A stretch of DNA of 37,153 nt, taken from positions 1 through 37,153 of the IMG/VR virus record IMGVR_UViG_3300020084_000040; one strand, given 5' to 3'. The stretch is from a virus. The notes under the pieces are model-generated. The model was given only the letters and a program-made list of their open reading frames with translations. It searched no databases and was not told where the DNA came from. Below are positions 5,564-14,279 of the stretch, piece after piece (position 1 is the stretch's first letter; the number at the start of each line of letters is the position of its first letter). Position numbers and translations under genes: made by a program.

Positions 5564-6415
5564 TCAATCCTCAATTATACTATATTTTTCTAATTCAAAA
5601 CCTGGAAAAACTTGTTTTAGATTAAGTTGTATGGCGAGATCTTTAAGCGTTGCTTCCATTTTTAATTCAAGACGAGTAGTGCCATCAAGATAAGTCATGA
5701 TATCTGCAAGTTTTGATGATACTATATCTTTTGATGCTTCCATGGGTTTAGATACATATTGATCTTCAGTAGATAAATATTCGACACTGCCATCAGGATA
5801 TTTTTCAAGATAAACAAGCGGATCAATAGGCCAAGTAAACTCATTTATATATTTGAAATACTCTAAATTTGTAAAGAATTTAGTAGAATCTTTAATTTCA
5901 GTCTCTCTAATTGCGTTTCTCCACTTTATCCACATATCTTTTCGCTCATCTTGGATATCAGGTAAGACTCTCCAATCAGATTCAGATAAAAGATTCTTTT
6001 TATCTTGCTTTTTTAAAAAATATAATCCATCATAAAATTCTTGTTGTTCTGTTATTTGTTGAAGTATAGCATCAAATTCTTGAGTCTTTAAATCTCTCTC
6101 TACAAAAAGATATACTGAAAAGAAGTCAAATAATTCTTTTGCTTTTTCTGCAGATGCATCATTAAACAAATATGTTTTATATGCTTGTGCTTTTGTAGCA
6201 AAATCATAAACTAATTTTTCTTTCTGACACAAGTATTCGCCTGTATTATAATAAAAAAAGTATTCAATTCTATCGCTTTCAGTGTGCCAAAAAGGATCAA
6301 TTTTGTTAAGAATGTCTTCCCATATCTCATCACGCAAACGAGAAACTACGCCAGTATTTTTAGTAATGAGTCGCTCTTGGACATTTACTTGCAAAACCGC
6401 TTCTTTTATTAACAT
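5564..6415 (-). CDS. tail-fibre assembly chaperone-like protein
   Basis: A 283-residue protein. Residues 138-174 (DKKNLLSESDWRVLPDIQDE, then a KWRNAIRE helix) match the signature of phage tail assembly chaperones: a charged helix, the SDW-x-LPD turn, then a helix with WxxxRxxLR spacing. Such proteins help large fibres fold or trimerise. The N-terminal half is helical and Tyr/Phe-rich. It follows three collar-domain fibre genes and an oxygenase on the same strand, which fits this role. The ATG at 6415 is 7 nt after the oxygenase stop. The rest of the protein is not recognised, so its length beyond the motif is unexplained. Confidence 0.6.
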   Translation of the reverse strand: MLIKEAVLQVNVQERLITKNTGVVSRLRDEIWEDILNKIDPFWHTESDRIEYFFYYNTGEYLCQKEKLVYDFATKAQAYKTYLFNDASAEKAKELFDFFSVYLFVERDLKTQEFDAILQQITEQQEFYDGLYFLKKQDKKNLLSESDWRVLPDIQDERKDMWIKWRNAIRETEIKDSTKFFTNLEYFKYINEFTWPIDPLVYLEKYPDGSVEYLSTEDQYVSKPMEASKDIVSSKLADIMTYLDGTTRLELKMEATLKDLAIQLNLKQVFPGFELEKYSIIED

Positions 6416-6422
6416 GTTACTC

Positions 6423-7130
6423 TTACCCTCCCGTAGGGATTCTTATATACCATCCTGTAATGATGTATTTATCTTGAGTAAACACCGTGTTTCCTTTATG
6501 CACATGAGTCATGCCAGCTGGCCAAATAACAACCGTGCCTTTTGTTGGTTTAAATCTACGTTTTTGATATAAAAATTCTGTTTCCGCTTCACCATCTGGC
6601 ATATCATTCAAATAAATCATCCATACTAATTCTCTTTGTGCATAATTCCATGTAGAATTTTCATAATGCCACATATGATAACCTCCGCCAGGGTTAGTCC
6701 TTTGCATTTTAATATCAGTAGATACTAACGGAGAGTGCCTTAGTTGACTAAACTTACTTGCATAATGTGTAACACACGAGTGTAAAAATTGATTTACTTG
6801 GTGAGATAAAGTATAACTGCTGTAATTAATCAAAAGAGACGTATCTGCTCTGCCCATGTTACCAAAACTATTAAATTGCTTAGATCCATCCATTATGCCT
6901 TCTTCTACGCCAGTAATTCTGTGCTGAATCTTCCCAGGGGGAGAATCTTCGTCATCATAACCTTCATAGAGACATGTGGCCTTTAGTTGTTTCTCAAAAT
7001 GGGAGATTAAATCATCACAAAATGCTCCTGGGACAAAATTTTCCCAGACACCAATAAAATCAGTGCACTCAAATTTCGTGATATTAGGGTCCTCCATCAA
7101 TTCTAATGGACGATAAGGAGGTAAATTCAT
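6423..7130 (-). CDS. 2OG-Fe(II) oxygenase, prolyl-4-hydroxylase-like
   Basis: A 235-residue dioxygenase. The metal-binding candidates are H155-Y-E157 (in MWHYEN) and H211 in THVHKG; the 2OG-binding base is probably K221 before IITGWY. As in the other oxygenase, the acidic ligand is Glu rather than the usual Asp. MIYLNDMPDGEAETEF and GTVVIWPAGMTHVHKG mark the core. The start is the ATG at 7130, six bases inside a longer frame whose first codon is TTG. It lies immediately after the glycine-rich adhesin gene, whose stop at 7133 is 2 nt from this ATG, so hydroxylation of fibre residues is a reasonable hypothesis without direct proof. Confidence 0.88.
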   Translation of the reverse strand: MNLPPYRPLELMEDPNITKFECTDFIGVWENFVPGAFCDDLISHFEKQLKATCLYEGYDDEDSPPGKIQHRITGVEEGIMDGSKQFNSFGNMGRADTSLLINYSSYTLSHQVNQFLHSCVTHYASKFSQLRHSPLVSTDIKMQRTNPGGGYHMWHYENSTWNYAQRELVWMIYLNDMPDGEAETEFLYQKRRFKPTKGTVVIWPAGMTHVHKGNTVFTQDKYIITGWYIRIPTGG

Positions 7131-7132
7131 AC

Positions 7133-10100
7133 TCAAAAAGCCTTAATAAGATATCTTGTACGTGAATATTTATTCATTAAACTAACACTCTTTTGCGGCG
7201 ATAAAGTTACGGTAGGTGTTAATTGTTTAGCATTTGAAAGTTGGAATGTAGCATCATTAGCTGATATACCTAAATTAGCTTGTTGAAATTCTACAGTGAC
7301 ATTTGATTGTGGCGTTGGGATTCCAACTGTGTGCCCTCCTCCAGTGCTATTTCCATATCCAAAATGGTTTGCCTGAGTGCCATAATCATCATCAAGTTTT
7401 ATATAGTGACTGTGCGTAATTTGTCCTCCTTCTGGATTATACAGTTGTACACTAGCATTACCTTGTAAAATAGCAAGCGCTGCAAGACAATTTCCTGAGG
7501 AATTGTCTAGTGGTACAGTGTTTATTTTGTGAGTATTTTCCGCCCCAAAATTATTTTGCCACCACATATATCTTGTAGCCTGCTCACCCTGGTATTCTAT
7601 ATCGAAGAGAGCAAGTAAATATTGAGCAGCCGTAGGGTAACCTTGTGAGGGTGGAGGAGCAATTGTTTTTGATGGATCATATGATTGTTGATTTGCAGGT
7701 GCAAAAAATTTAAAAACAGAGCACGAGGGACTGCCCATTGTGTTTCCTGCACCACTATTTCTGGTCCATCCCGTCATAGCATTTATACCCCATCTTACTA
7801 CAGAATATCCACTAACATCATTTGGTATTGATGTGACAGCAGCATGTTGATGCCCTGGCATTGCTGTAAGAGACTCATTTAACGGTCCAATACTGACATT
7901 CATATTACCAGCAATAGTATATTGGACCTGCCCTTGCACCTGTGAATACCCAGCCGTAGATAAATTGCCTAATTTCCAGAATAACCCCTCAGTATCATTA
8001 GGAGTGCCGTCATATACTTGCTCTAGCGGTGGTGTGCTAGCAGCATCTATTGTATCAATAAACCATTGTCCACCTGATGCTCCTGGAGTTTGAATATCTC
8101 CAGTTACATTGCTATCTGGATCTGCTCCTCTTGTAGTTGTTAATCCTGGAGATCCAGCAGAGTTTCCATCTACCCTACCAACTCCAGCAAGTTTTCTGTT
8201 TCTATAATTAGGGACTCTAAATTTTCCAGTAAACGTATAACCAGTTACTATACCTGCAGTAAGTACTGGCGTTTCTACCGCATCACCACCATAAGTATTT
8301 CCTATAACTTTAAATAGAGCGTAATATTGTGCAGGATCTAAGTATCTACCATCACATTCAACAAATCCAGGAAATCTAGAGTCATTTGCACCAGTTAAAG
8401 TGCCCCAGTCTCCTGTTTTACTTTTAGTAACAGAAATAACTGTGCCAATTGTTAGTCCATCTTCCTTGCGTTTTCTTCTAGTAGCAGAATCAATAATTGC
8501 AAGATCACTATACCATTGTCCATAAACATTTGATGTATCTGGTGCAGTTGCATATGTTGTAACCTGGAAAGGAGCGCTAACTGTGCCTGCAGTAACTGTA
8601 ATTGATAAACTAGTGCCTAGTGCTGTGCTAGGTGGCATATCAATTCTTATCGAATCATTTGGATTAATTTGTCTGGGTCCAGGTTGAGCAGTGTCTCCGT
8701 TGACTGAAATTAATGGAGGTTGAGATGATGCACCAGTGCCAGACGGAAGACTAGTAGTAACAGTGATCGGGACTGTAAACCCAGTTAATGTAATAGTATT
8801 ACTTGATGCTAACGCTAATAGTGGAGAAGGAGGAGAGTTTGTTACATTTACAAAACTAAACGGGTTTGGTATAGAATCTGGAGAAGCTGCAGTAGTAATA
8901 GTCCACGGATTTACATCATAATCTCCAACTTTTATCTGCAAGGATCTTACAGTAGATACAAGTGGAGCTGCATCCATTTTAATTTCTAACTTGTATCCGT
9001 TTCTAACGTTTACAGGGAAACTACCAAAACTCCCTGGGGTTGCTCCTGGAGCAGTGGATCTACAACTTACAGTAGCACCAGCAGTAAAATTAACAATAGT
9101 TACTGGCACATCATAATCAGCGCTAAATTCGGCGGGACCAAACTCGCGCTCCGCCGTATAAAATGTTGTAGGAGAAGTTATGGCATCTATTATATTTGTA
9201 AAAGTAAATGGCACTGGAGTAATGTCAACGCCAACCCCCGTTGTAACTGACCAAGAAATAGCTGCCGAAGATGCAATTGTAATATTTCCTACTACTGGCG
9301 TATTTGCGCTAGACGCAGATGTAAGCTTAAGTTGTAAATACTGACCATTGGTGACAGTTGCAGATGATCCAAATGTGCCACCAGTTAAAACACCGCTAGC
9401 ATTAACTGCATTCGTAGATGCTACCGCAACTTGAAATCCTGCTGGTCCACTTAAAACAACATTTCCAGGAGCAGATAAACCAGATATTTGCACCACATTA
9501 CTGTGATAAACCTGCGAAATTAGTGCATCGGTGACATCTAAAAATTGAGGTAAAGGACTGGGTATATTTCCCCCAACAGCTTGAGTAACAATAATAAAAT
9601 CAGCCTGAGCAGATCCTATTGTCAATCTCGTGTAGACAGAAGATGATGAATTGCTAGAAGAGTTGCTCTTCAACCTTATCTGTGCTCCATTTGCTACTGT
9701 TAACCCAGTAAAATCGGTAACATATGCTCCAGCAGAAACCGTAGAAATTGAAATTGCTTTTCCTGATGCTGTGCCAGCTACTGTAATTGGAGCATTATAT
9801 CCAGCGGGGAGACCAGAAATTGTTACAAAATTACTTGTTGTTCCGCCACTAGTTGTTGTGCTTTCATAGGCAGTATTAATTATAGCCGAATCAATTTGAT
9901 TAAAAGAGAAGGTATTTGGCGTAATAATAGGCTGAATGAATGAAAAACTCACCGCTCCTATACCGCCCATTCCAGGTGGACCTCCTTTTGAGGATTGCAT
10001 TCCAGCGCCACCACCACCATACGATCCACCGCCACTCGCCTGCAAAGTATTATTATTAAAAGTAGCAATACTACCACTAACGCCGTTTGACGCAGTACCA

Positions 10101-11728
10101 CCAGACCCAGCCGTAGCACCAGAAATTGATGTTGATAATAAAACGTGAGTGCCTGTGCTACCATTTGCCCCAGGACCATTAACACCAACTCCACCTCCAC
10201 CAGTAGCACCAAATTTACTAGCGTTGCCACCGCCGCCACCGCCGCCTATTGGAGCAGAGAAAGATCCATCACTATTTTTACCATAAGCTCCTTGTGCGCC
10301 TTGGTTGTTTGTATACCCTGCGGCGCCACCGCCGCCAGACCCAGGAGATTCGTTAGGAGGATTATAATCTGGAGCACCACCATTGCCACCATTACCACCG
10401 TCAATAACTACAGCTTTGCCATTTAGATTAGAAAAATATCCCAGCAAAGATCCAGCGCCGCCAGCTCCACCCTGAGATGCAACACCAGATCCAGTAACTA
10501 CATTTAGATTATCTGCAAATGTTGCTGTGGCTTGATTTGGAATAACAGATCCAGTGCCTGCTAAAAATTCAATACTTTTTACCAATACAGATGAAGACCC
10601 GCTTAAAATAGCACTTACAGTAAGTCTATAATTATGTTTACCAGCTGGTGGTGCTGGACCACCATATCCTATACTGTTAACATATGGTAGCGATTGTGAT
10701 GGCCAACTAGTATTTTGTATTGATGCTCCTGGCGGAAGAGTTGTGATGGCATTGGTGCTACCACTAGATACTGCAGTTTTAATCCAAAATGGATGCGATC
10801 CGAGCGAAGAGAGAGTAAATTGAAGAGTATCTCCAGAAATTATATTAAGAGTTGGATTGTTTCCCGTAGCATTACCAGTAAATTGATAAGCGGATGAACT
10901 TGATGCTGATACAGTATATGTTTTGGTGACAGGATTGTAAGGAAGACTCGTTGGATTTGTTACAACAATTTGCCCATTCATTGAGGTTGGGTGGTTACCA
11001 CAAACATAATAATAAGTTCCTGGTGTTAATCCAGCGGTATTCCAAGTAACCGTGCCAGATGTAGCGCCATTATTTGTTATGGTGCCAAACGTTTGCCCAA
11101 AAGATATACTCGTAACCGTTGGCGAGATACCAGTCAAATGCCAATGCACAAATTTGCCAGCAGTACTTAAATCTTCTATGTGAATTCTATAACTACTAAC
11201 GGTAACGCCTGTAGGCAAGTTAGACACAGACCACTGCAATGGTGGATTGTCGTTTTCTGCTCCAGTAAGTCCACTTTGAGTACTATAGATAGCTATTGGC
11301 GCATCAGTGCCTGCAGCAACTGCTCCAGTGCCAGTAGATGTTAATGTCATTACTGCAGCGTTGGTGACAGTGCCTCCATATCCTTGACCACCGACTCCGT
11401 TTGCTGTGCCTCCTTTACCGCCCTCTGCTTCAATATAAGTTACTGTTTCTGTGTTATTTTTTACCCACGAAGATTCACCATCAGCACCATAACCTCCCCC
11501 ACTGCCACCATTTCCACCATTACCAACAAAGAATTTTAAAACTTCACCAGCAGATACAGGCATGTCAACAATTCTTCTTAACCCGCCACCTCCGCCGCCA
11601 AACCCACCTACTCCAGAAGATCCACCACCGCCGCCACCCACTGCAATTACTGTAACTTGGTTAACACCGAGAGGTACAGTCCACTGCCCTGCTCCTGGAG
11701 TACTAAATGTTACGAGATCTGTTGTCAT
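7133..11728 (-). CDS. 1531-residue tail adhesin with nested domains and a tail-collar tip
   Basis: A probable receptor-binding fibre protein. Visible domains are: glycine-rich sheet domain, part 1 (about 1-120); PEBP-like half with HIED and FVHW (121-208); cupredoxin-like segment in swapped order (209-328) with C243, H246, M250 and H312; second PEBP-like half, YGGPAPPAGKHNY (329-376); glycine-rich part 2 (about 415-598); four tandem beta repeats of about 115 residues (600-1063); a Phage_Collar domain (1093-1182); and a histidine-rich tip with H1293-x-H1295 and H1439-x-H1441 that may bind metal as in T4-type fibre tips. It ends in the YLIKAF tail shared with its neighbours. ATG at 11728 follows AAAGGA. 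It stands between a smaller collar protein and an oxygenase. Confidence 0.88.
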   Translation of the reverse strand: MTTDLVTFSTPGAGQWTVPLGVNQVTVIAVGGGGGGSSGVGGFGGGGGGLRRIVDMPVSAGEVLKFFVGNGGNGGSGGGYGADGESSWVKNNTETVTYIEAEGGKGGTANGVGGQGYGGTVTNAAVMTLTSTGTGAVAAGTDAPIAIYSTQSGLTGAENDNPPLQWSVSNLPTGVTVSSYRIHIEDLSTAGKFVHWHLTGISPTVTSISFGQTFGTITNNGATSGTVTWNTAGLTPGTYYYVCGNHPTSMNGQIVVTNPTSLPYNPVTKTYTVSASSSSAYQFTGNATGNNPTLNIISGDTLQFTLSSLGSHPFWIKTAVSSGSTNAITTLPPGASIQNTSWPSQSLPYVNSIGYGGPAPPAGKHNYRLTVSAILSGSSSVLVKSIEFLAGTGSVIPNQATATFADNLNVVTGSGVASQGGAGGAGSLLGYFSNLNGKAVVIDGGNGGNGGAPDYNPPNESPGSGGGGAAGYTNNQGAQGAYGKNSDGSFSAPIGGGGGGGNASKFGATGGGGVGVNGPGANGSTGTHVLLSTSISGATAGSGGTASNGVSGSIATFNNNTLQASGGGSYGGGGAGMQSSKGGPPGMGGIGAVSFSFIQPIITPNTFSFNQIDSAIINTAYESTTTSGGTTSNFVTISGLPAGYNAPITVAGTASGKAISISTVSAGAYVTDFTGLTVANGAQIRLKSNSSSNSSSSVYTRLTIGSAQADFIIVTQAVGGNIPSPLPQFLDVTDALISQVYHSNVVQISGLSAPGNVVLSGPAGFQVAVASTNAVNASGVLTGGTFGSSATVTNGQYLQLKLTSASSANTPVVGNITIASSAAISWSVTTGVGVDITPVPFTFTNIIDAITSPTTFYTAEREFGPAEFSADYDVPVTIVNFTAGATVSCRSTAPGATPGSFGSFPVNVRNGYKLEIKMDAAPLVSTVRSLQIKVGDYDVNPWTITTAASPDSIPNPFSFVNVTNSPPSPLLALASSNTITLTGFTVPITVTTSLPSGTGASSQPPLISVNGDTAQPGPRQINPNDSIRIDMPPSTALGTSLSITVTAGTVSAPFQVTTYATAPDTSNVYGQWYSDLAIIDSATRRKRKEDGLTIGTVISVTKSKTGDWGTLTGANDSRFPGFVECDGRYLDPAQYYALFKVIGNTYGGDAVETPVLTAGIVTGYTFTGKFRVPNYRNRKLAGVGRVDGNSAGSPGLTTTRGADPDSNVTGDIQTPGASGGQWFIDTIDAASTPPLEQVYDGTPNDTEGLFWKLGNLSTAGYSQVQGQVQYTIAGNMNVSIGPLNESLTAMPGHQHAAVTSIPNDVSGYSVVRWGINAMTGWTRNSGAGNTMGSPSCSVFKFFAPANQQSYDPSKTIAPPPSQGYPTAAQYLLALFDIEYQGEQATRYMWWQNNFGAENTHKINTVPLDNSSGNCLAALAILQGNASVQLYNPEGGQITHSHYIKLDDDYGTQANHFGYGNSTGGGHTVGIPTPQSNVTVEFQQANLGISANDATFQLSNAKQLTPTVTLSPQKSVSLMNKYSRTRYLIKAF

Positions 11729-11754
11729 CAGGTATTCCTTTAAAAAATTATATT

Positions 11755-12621
11755 TTAATACTTAATTATATATTCAACTAAAACAAAGGGAGAAACCGCT
11801 TCATCTAGTTTTTTGACATTTTTTACACTAAGATTCAATGTTGTTACAATATTATCTGCTGGCACCGAAAATGCAGCATACGCATAAGTAAAATTATGAG
11901 GGAAGCTTGTTGGTGCAGGAAATGTATGTGTGTGCGATTTACTTATTGTGGTTGCCGATGTATCTGAAACTGAATTGCTAGCAAGTGCAGATCCAGATGC
12001 AGTATTTCCACCGCCAGCTTGAGGTCCAATTTCATTTCTCATTGCATGGTTACCAATGAAATTTAATACAGTTTGATTACCATCATGACCATGCGCTTGA
12101 AAATTAGATTCATCTAATATAAAATCGCCAACTTTCCTTCCTGATGGAAAAGTAACTCTTGGATTTCTAAGTAATGGAGACGCTGCTCCTGCTAAAACAT
12201 TAAAATTACCAGAGTATGTAAGTGCGATAGTATTTCCAACGTTTGATACCAACTCAACGCTAACGCCAACTTTTTTCTGGGGAGTGCTATCCGTTTCAAC
12301 TGTATCACCAAGATATTCACCAACACCAGACCCAGCAATAATTACTTTAGATCCGAGATCAGGTAATTGTATTTGATCAGCATCTAATATTTGCGATGGT
12401 TTTTTAAATTTGCAATTTTGTCCAGTGCCAATAATTGCAGCAAGGGCGGGGAAATCCGCTGCTTTTCTAATTCCACCGTTACATTTAAGAAATCCCGCAG
12501 GCACTTTTGATAAAAAAGCAATATCAGATGGGTTGTTTGCGAGGGGTAACGCGGTAGTAAAAATTTGAATAGTGCCACAAACTCCCCCATAGTTTGCTTT
12601 TTCTCTTGCGTAATTTGCCAT
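11755..12621 (-). CDS. small tail-collar fibre protein
   Basis: A 288-residue protein with an N-terminal tail-collar domain (about 15-95: CGTIQIFTTALPL, PAGFLKCNGGIRKAADFP, IQLPDLGSKV). The tip region has H177-x-H179 and H230-x-H232, like the metal-binding HxH motifs of short and long tail fibres, and the C terminus is VEYIIKY. It lies 1 nt after the stop of the 551-residue collar gene and 26 nt before the large adhesin gene, so the three form one transcription unit. The likely role is host recognition at the baseplate or fibre end. Confidence 0.85.
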   Translation of the reverse strand: MANYAREKANYGGVCGTIQIFTTALPLANNPSDIAFLSKVPAGFLKCNGGIRKAADFPALAAIIGTGQNCKFKKPSQILDADQIQLPDLGSKVIIAGSGVGEYLGDTVETDSTPQKKVGVSVELVSNVGNTIALTYSGNFNVLAGAASPLLRNPRVTFPSGRKVGDFILDESNFQAHGHDGNQTVLNFIGNHAMRNEIGPQAGGGNTASGSALASNSVSDTSATTISKSHTHTFPAPTSFPHNFTYAYAAFSVPADNIVTTLNLSVKNVKKLDEAVSPFVLVEYIIKY

Positions 12622-12622
12622 A

Positions 12623-14278
12623 TTAGTAAGCTCTAATAAGATACATACAAAGCATTCCTGGTTGACTGTTATTAACTGAAAGATTTAATGCGGCAACATT
12701 AGAAGCATTATCAGGAGTAACACTACTTTCACAGGTAGCAGTAATTGATGTTGGTAAACCTAGATTGCCCATAGAAAAATCAATATCAAATGAATCATGC
12801 TGATGTGGTTGAATTACAGATCCTCCTGCAGATGAAGTAATTGTAAAATCAATTGCATTTGAATTATATAATATTTTATTACCTTGATCAGCTTTATCTA
12901 TTGCATTATTACTTATGCCATCACCATATACTATTCCTGCTGGAGTAAAATTTCTGTAAGGAACGTTAATACTGTTTCCACCAGGACCCCATGGTACAAC
13001 ATTGACAGCTGCATAGGTGCCAGTTTGTGGACCATCGCCAGTTTTAGCTAAAATTCCCCAATATGGAGTATTAGTCCCTGGAAGATAAAACCCATCTATC
13101 CCCCCAGGGCTTCCTCCTCCAGCACCTGGGGTAGCGCCAGGCGCGTCAGTGCCAGTAAATCCAGACAATGTTTTATCAGAATTTCTACCCAACCAACTTG
13201 ATATTGGATGACAATTTTGATTTGTTTGGTTTGCAGTCATAGTTGACATATCATCCCAAAGGCTATTAACAACATCTGCTTGCACATTCGCAAGAACTAC
13301 GCCAGCAGCGCCATTACCATATCCTCTGTCATTAGCACATGCTGGTGCATTCATGTTTACTTTCCAATACTGTCCCTGCCCGACGCCACCAACATCTAAC
13401 CCACCATAACCAAAGGTAGCATTTGCACTCATAGATCCCCAAGCCATAACACCAGGACCAGGACGGGTTTGGTCATCATTTCTTACATGTGGAAAAGATC
13501 CTGAATGTCCATGACTGGATGCATGTTGCCTACCTAATTTTCTAGGTGATGCGTAAACAGTTCTAGTACCAGACCCAGCACTTAAGCTTGCACCAGATAA
13601 CTTGCCGCTAAACGTTTTATTGGTAGCATTGACATTATCATAAGCAAATACGATATCTGTATATGCATCATCAATTAAAACTGGAGCTCCTGAGCTTCCA
13701 TCAGATCCAATGTATGCTGTCACTGCTGGTAATGCCTTAGTGCTATTATCCACCGAAGGATCTACGGTTTTTCTAACTTTAAAATTTCCAGGTGTACCTG
13801 CAGGACTAGTAGCTCCAGCGGCAGTAATTGTAAATGTTACTTCGGTGTTTGTAACAGTTATTGCAGTATATGTGCCATTCCAGGCACCTGGCGCTGCATC
13901 GGTAATTATGAATTTTGCTCCTGGTCTCAATCCATGCTGTGTTGCTAAAGAAACTGTGCCAACGTCTCCCACTCTGGTCAAAGTAGAAATAGCTTGTGTT
14001 GTTGGTGTAAAATAGGTTGAATCTACATCTGCAAGATGTGAATCATTCAAATTTGGGACATTGATTTGTCCCACATAATTAGGAAAAACGCCACCAAATC
14101 CACTTTGTCCATAGGTTGTTCCTATTGCTTGTGCTAACAACGGAAAATCTTTTGCACTAACTGATTGCCCCGCACACAGTATCCATCCTTTAGGAATTTC
14201 TGTGATATCTCCAGTCCATGGCATGATAGTGCCAATGATACAAGCTTTTGCGGTGCGGTGTTGTTGATAGAATCCCAT
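12623..14278 (-). CDS. 551-residue tail-collar fibre protein
   Basis: A fibre-like protein with a clear Phage_Collar domain at residues 15-85 (IGTIMPWTGDITEIPKGWIL, then FPLLAQAIGTTYG and INVPNL). A beta-rich insert follows (about 90-240), then a long Gly/Asn-rich tip with H256-x-H258 and H492-x-H494, and the C terminus MLCMYLIRAY. It starts 1 nt after the stop of the giant protein gene and ends 1 nt before the next collar gene. It resembles T4 gp12-type short tail fibres in design but is not clearly orthologous. The likely role is receptor binding. Confidence 0.86.
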   Translation of the reverse strand: MGFYQQHRTAKACIIGTIMPWTGDITEIPKGWILCAGQSVSAKDFPLLAQAIGTTYGQSGFGGVFPNYVGQINVPNLNDSHLADVDSTYFTPTTQAISTLTRVGDVGTVSLATQHGLRPGAKFIITDAAPGAWNGTYTAITVTNTEVTFTITAAGATSPAGTPGNFKVRKTVDPSVDNSTKALPAVTAYIGSDGSSGAPVLIDDAYTDIVFAYDNVNATNKTFSGKLSGASLSAGSGTRTVYASPRKLGRQHASSHGHSGSFPHVRNDDQTRPGPGVMAWGSMSANATFGYGGLDVGGVGQGQYWKVNMNAPACANDRGYGNGAAGVVLANVQADVVNSLWDDMSTMTANQTNQNCHPISSWLGRNSDKTLSGFTGTDAPGATPGAGGGSPGGIDGFYLPGTNTPYWGILAKTGDGPQTGTYAAVNVVPWGPGGNSINVPYRNFTPAGIVYGDGISNNAIDKADQGNKILYNSNAIDFTITSSAGGSVIQPHQHDSFDIDFSMGNLGLPTSITATCESSVTPDNASNVAALNLSVNNSQPGMLCMYLIRAY

Positions 14279-14279
14279 A

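Noticed and set aside
7134-7136. TTG start two codons upstream of the oxygenase ATG
   Set aside because: The ATG at 7130 is the ordinary choice; the TTG would add two residues and overlap the adhesin stop.
9980-10400. Repeated CCACC/GCCGCC tracts that resemble a repeat array
   Set aside because: They are Gly codons of the glycine-rich fibre domain on the minus strand; unit length and spacing are irregular, so it is not a CRISPR or regulatory array.
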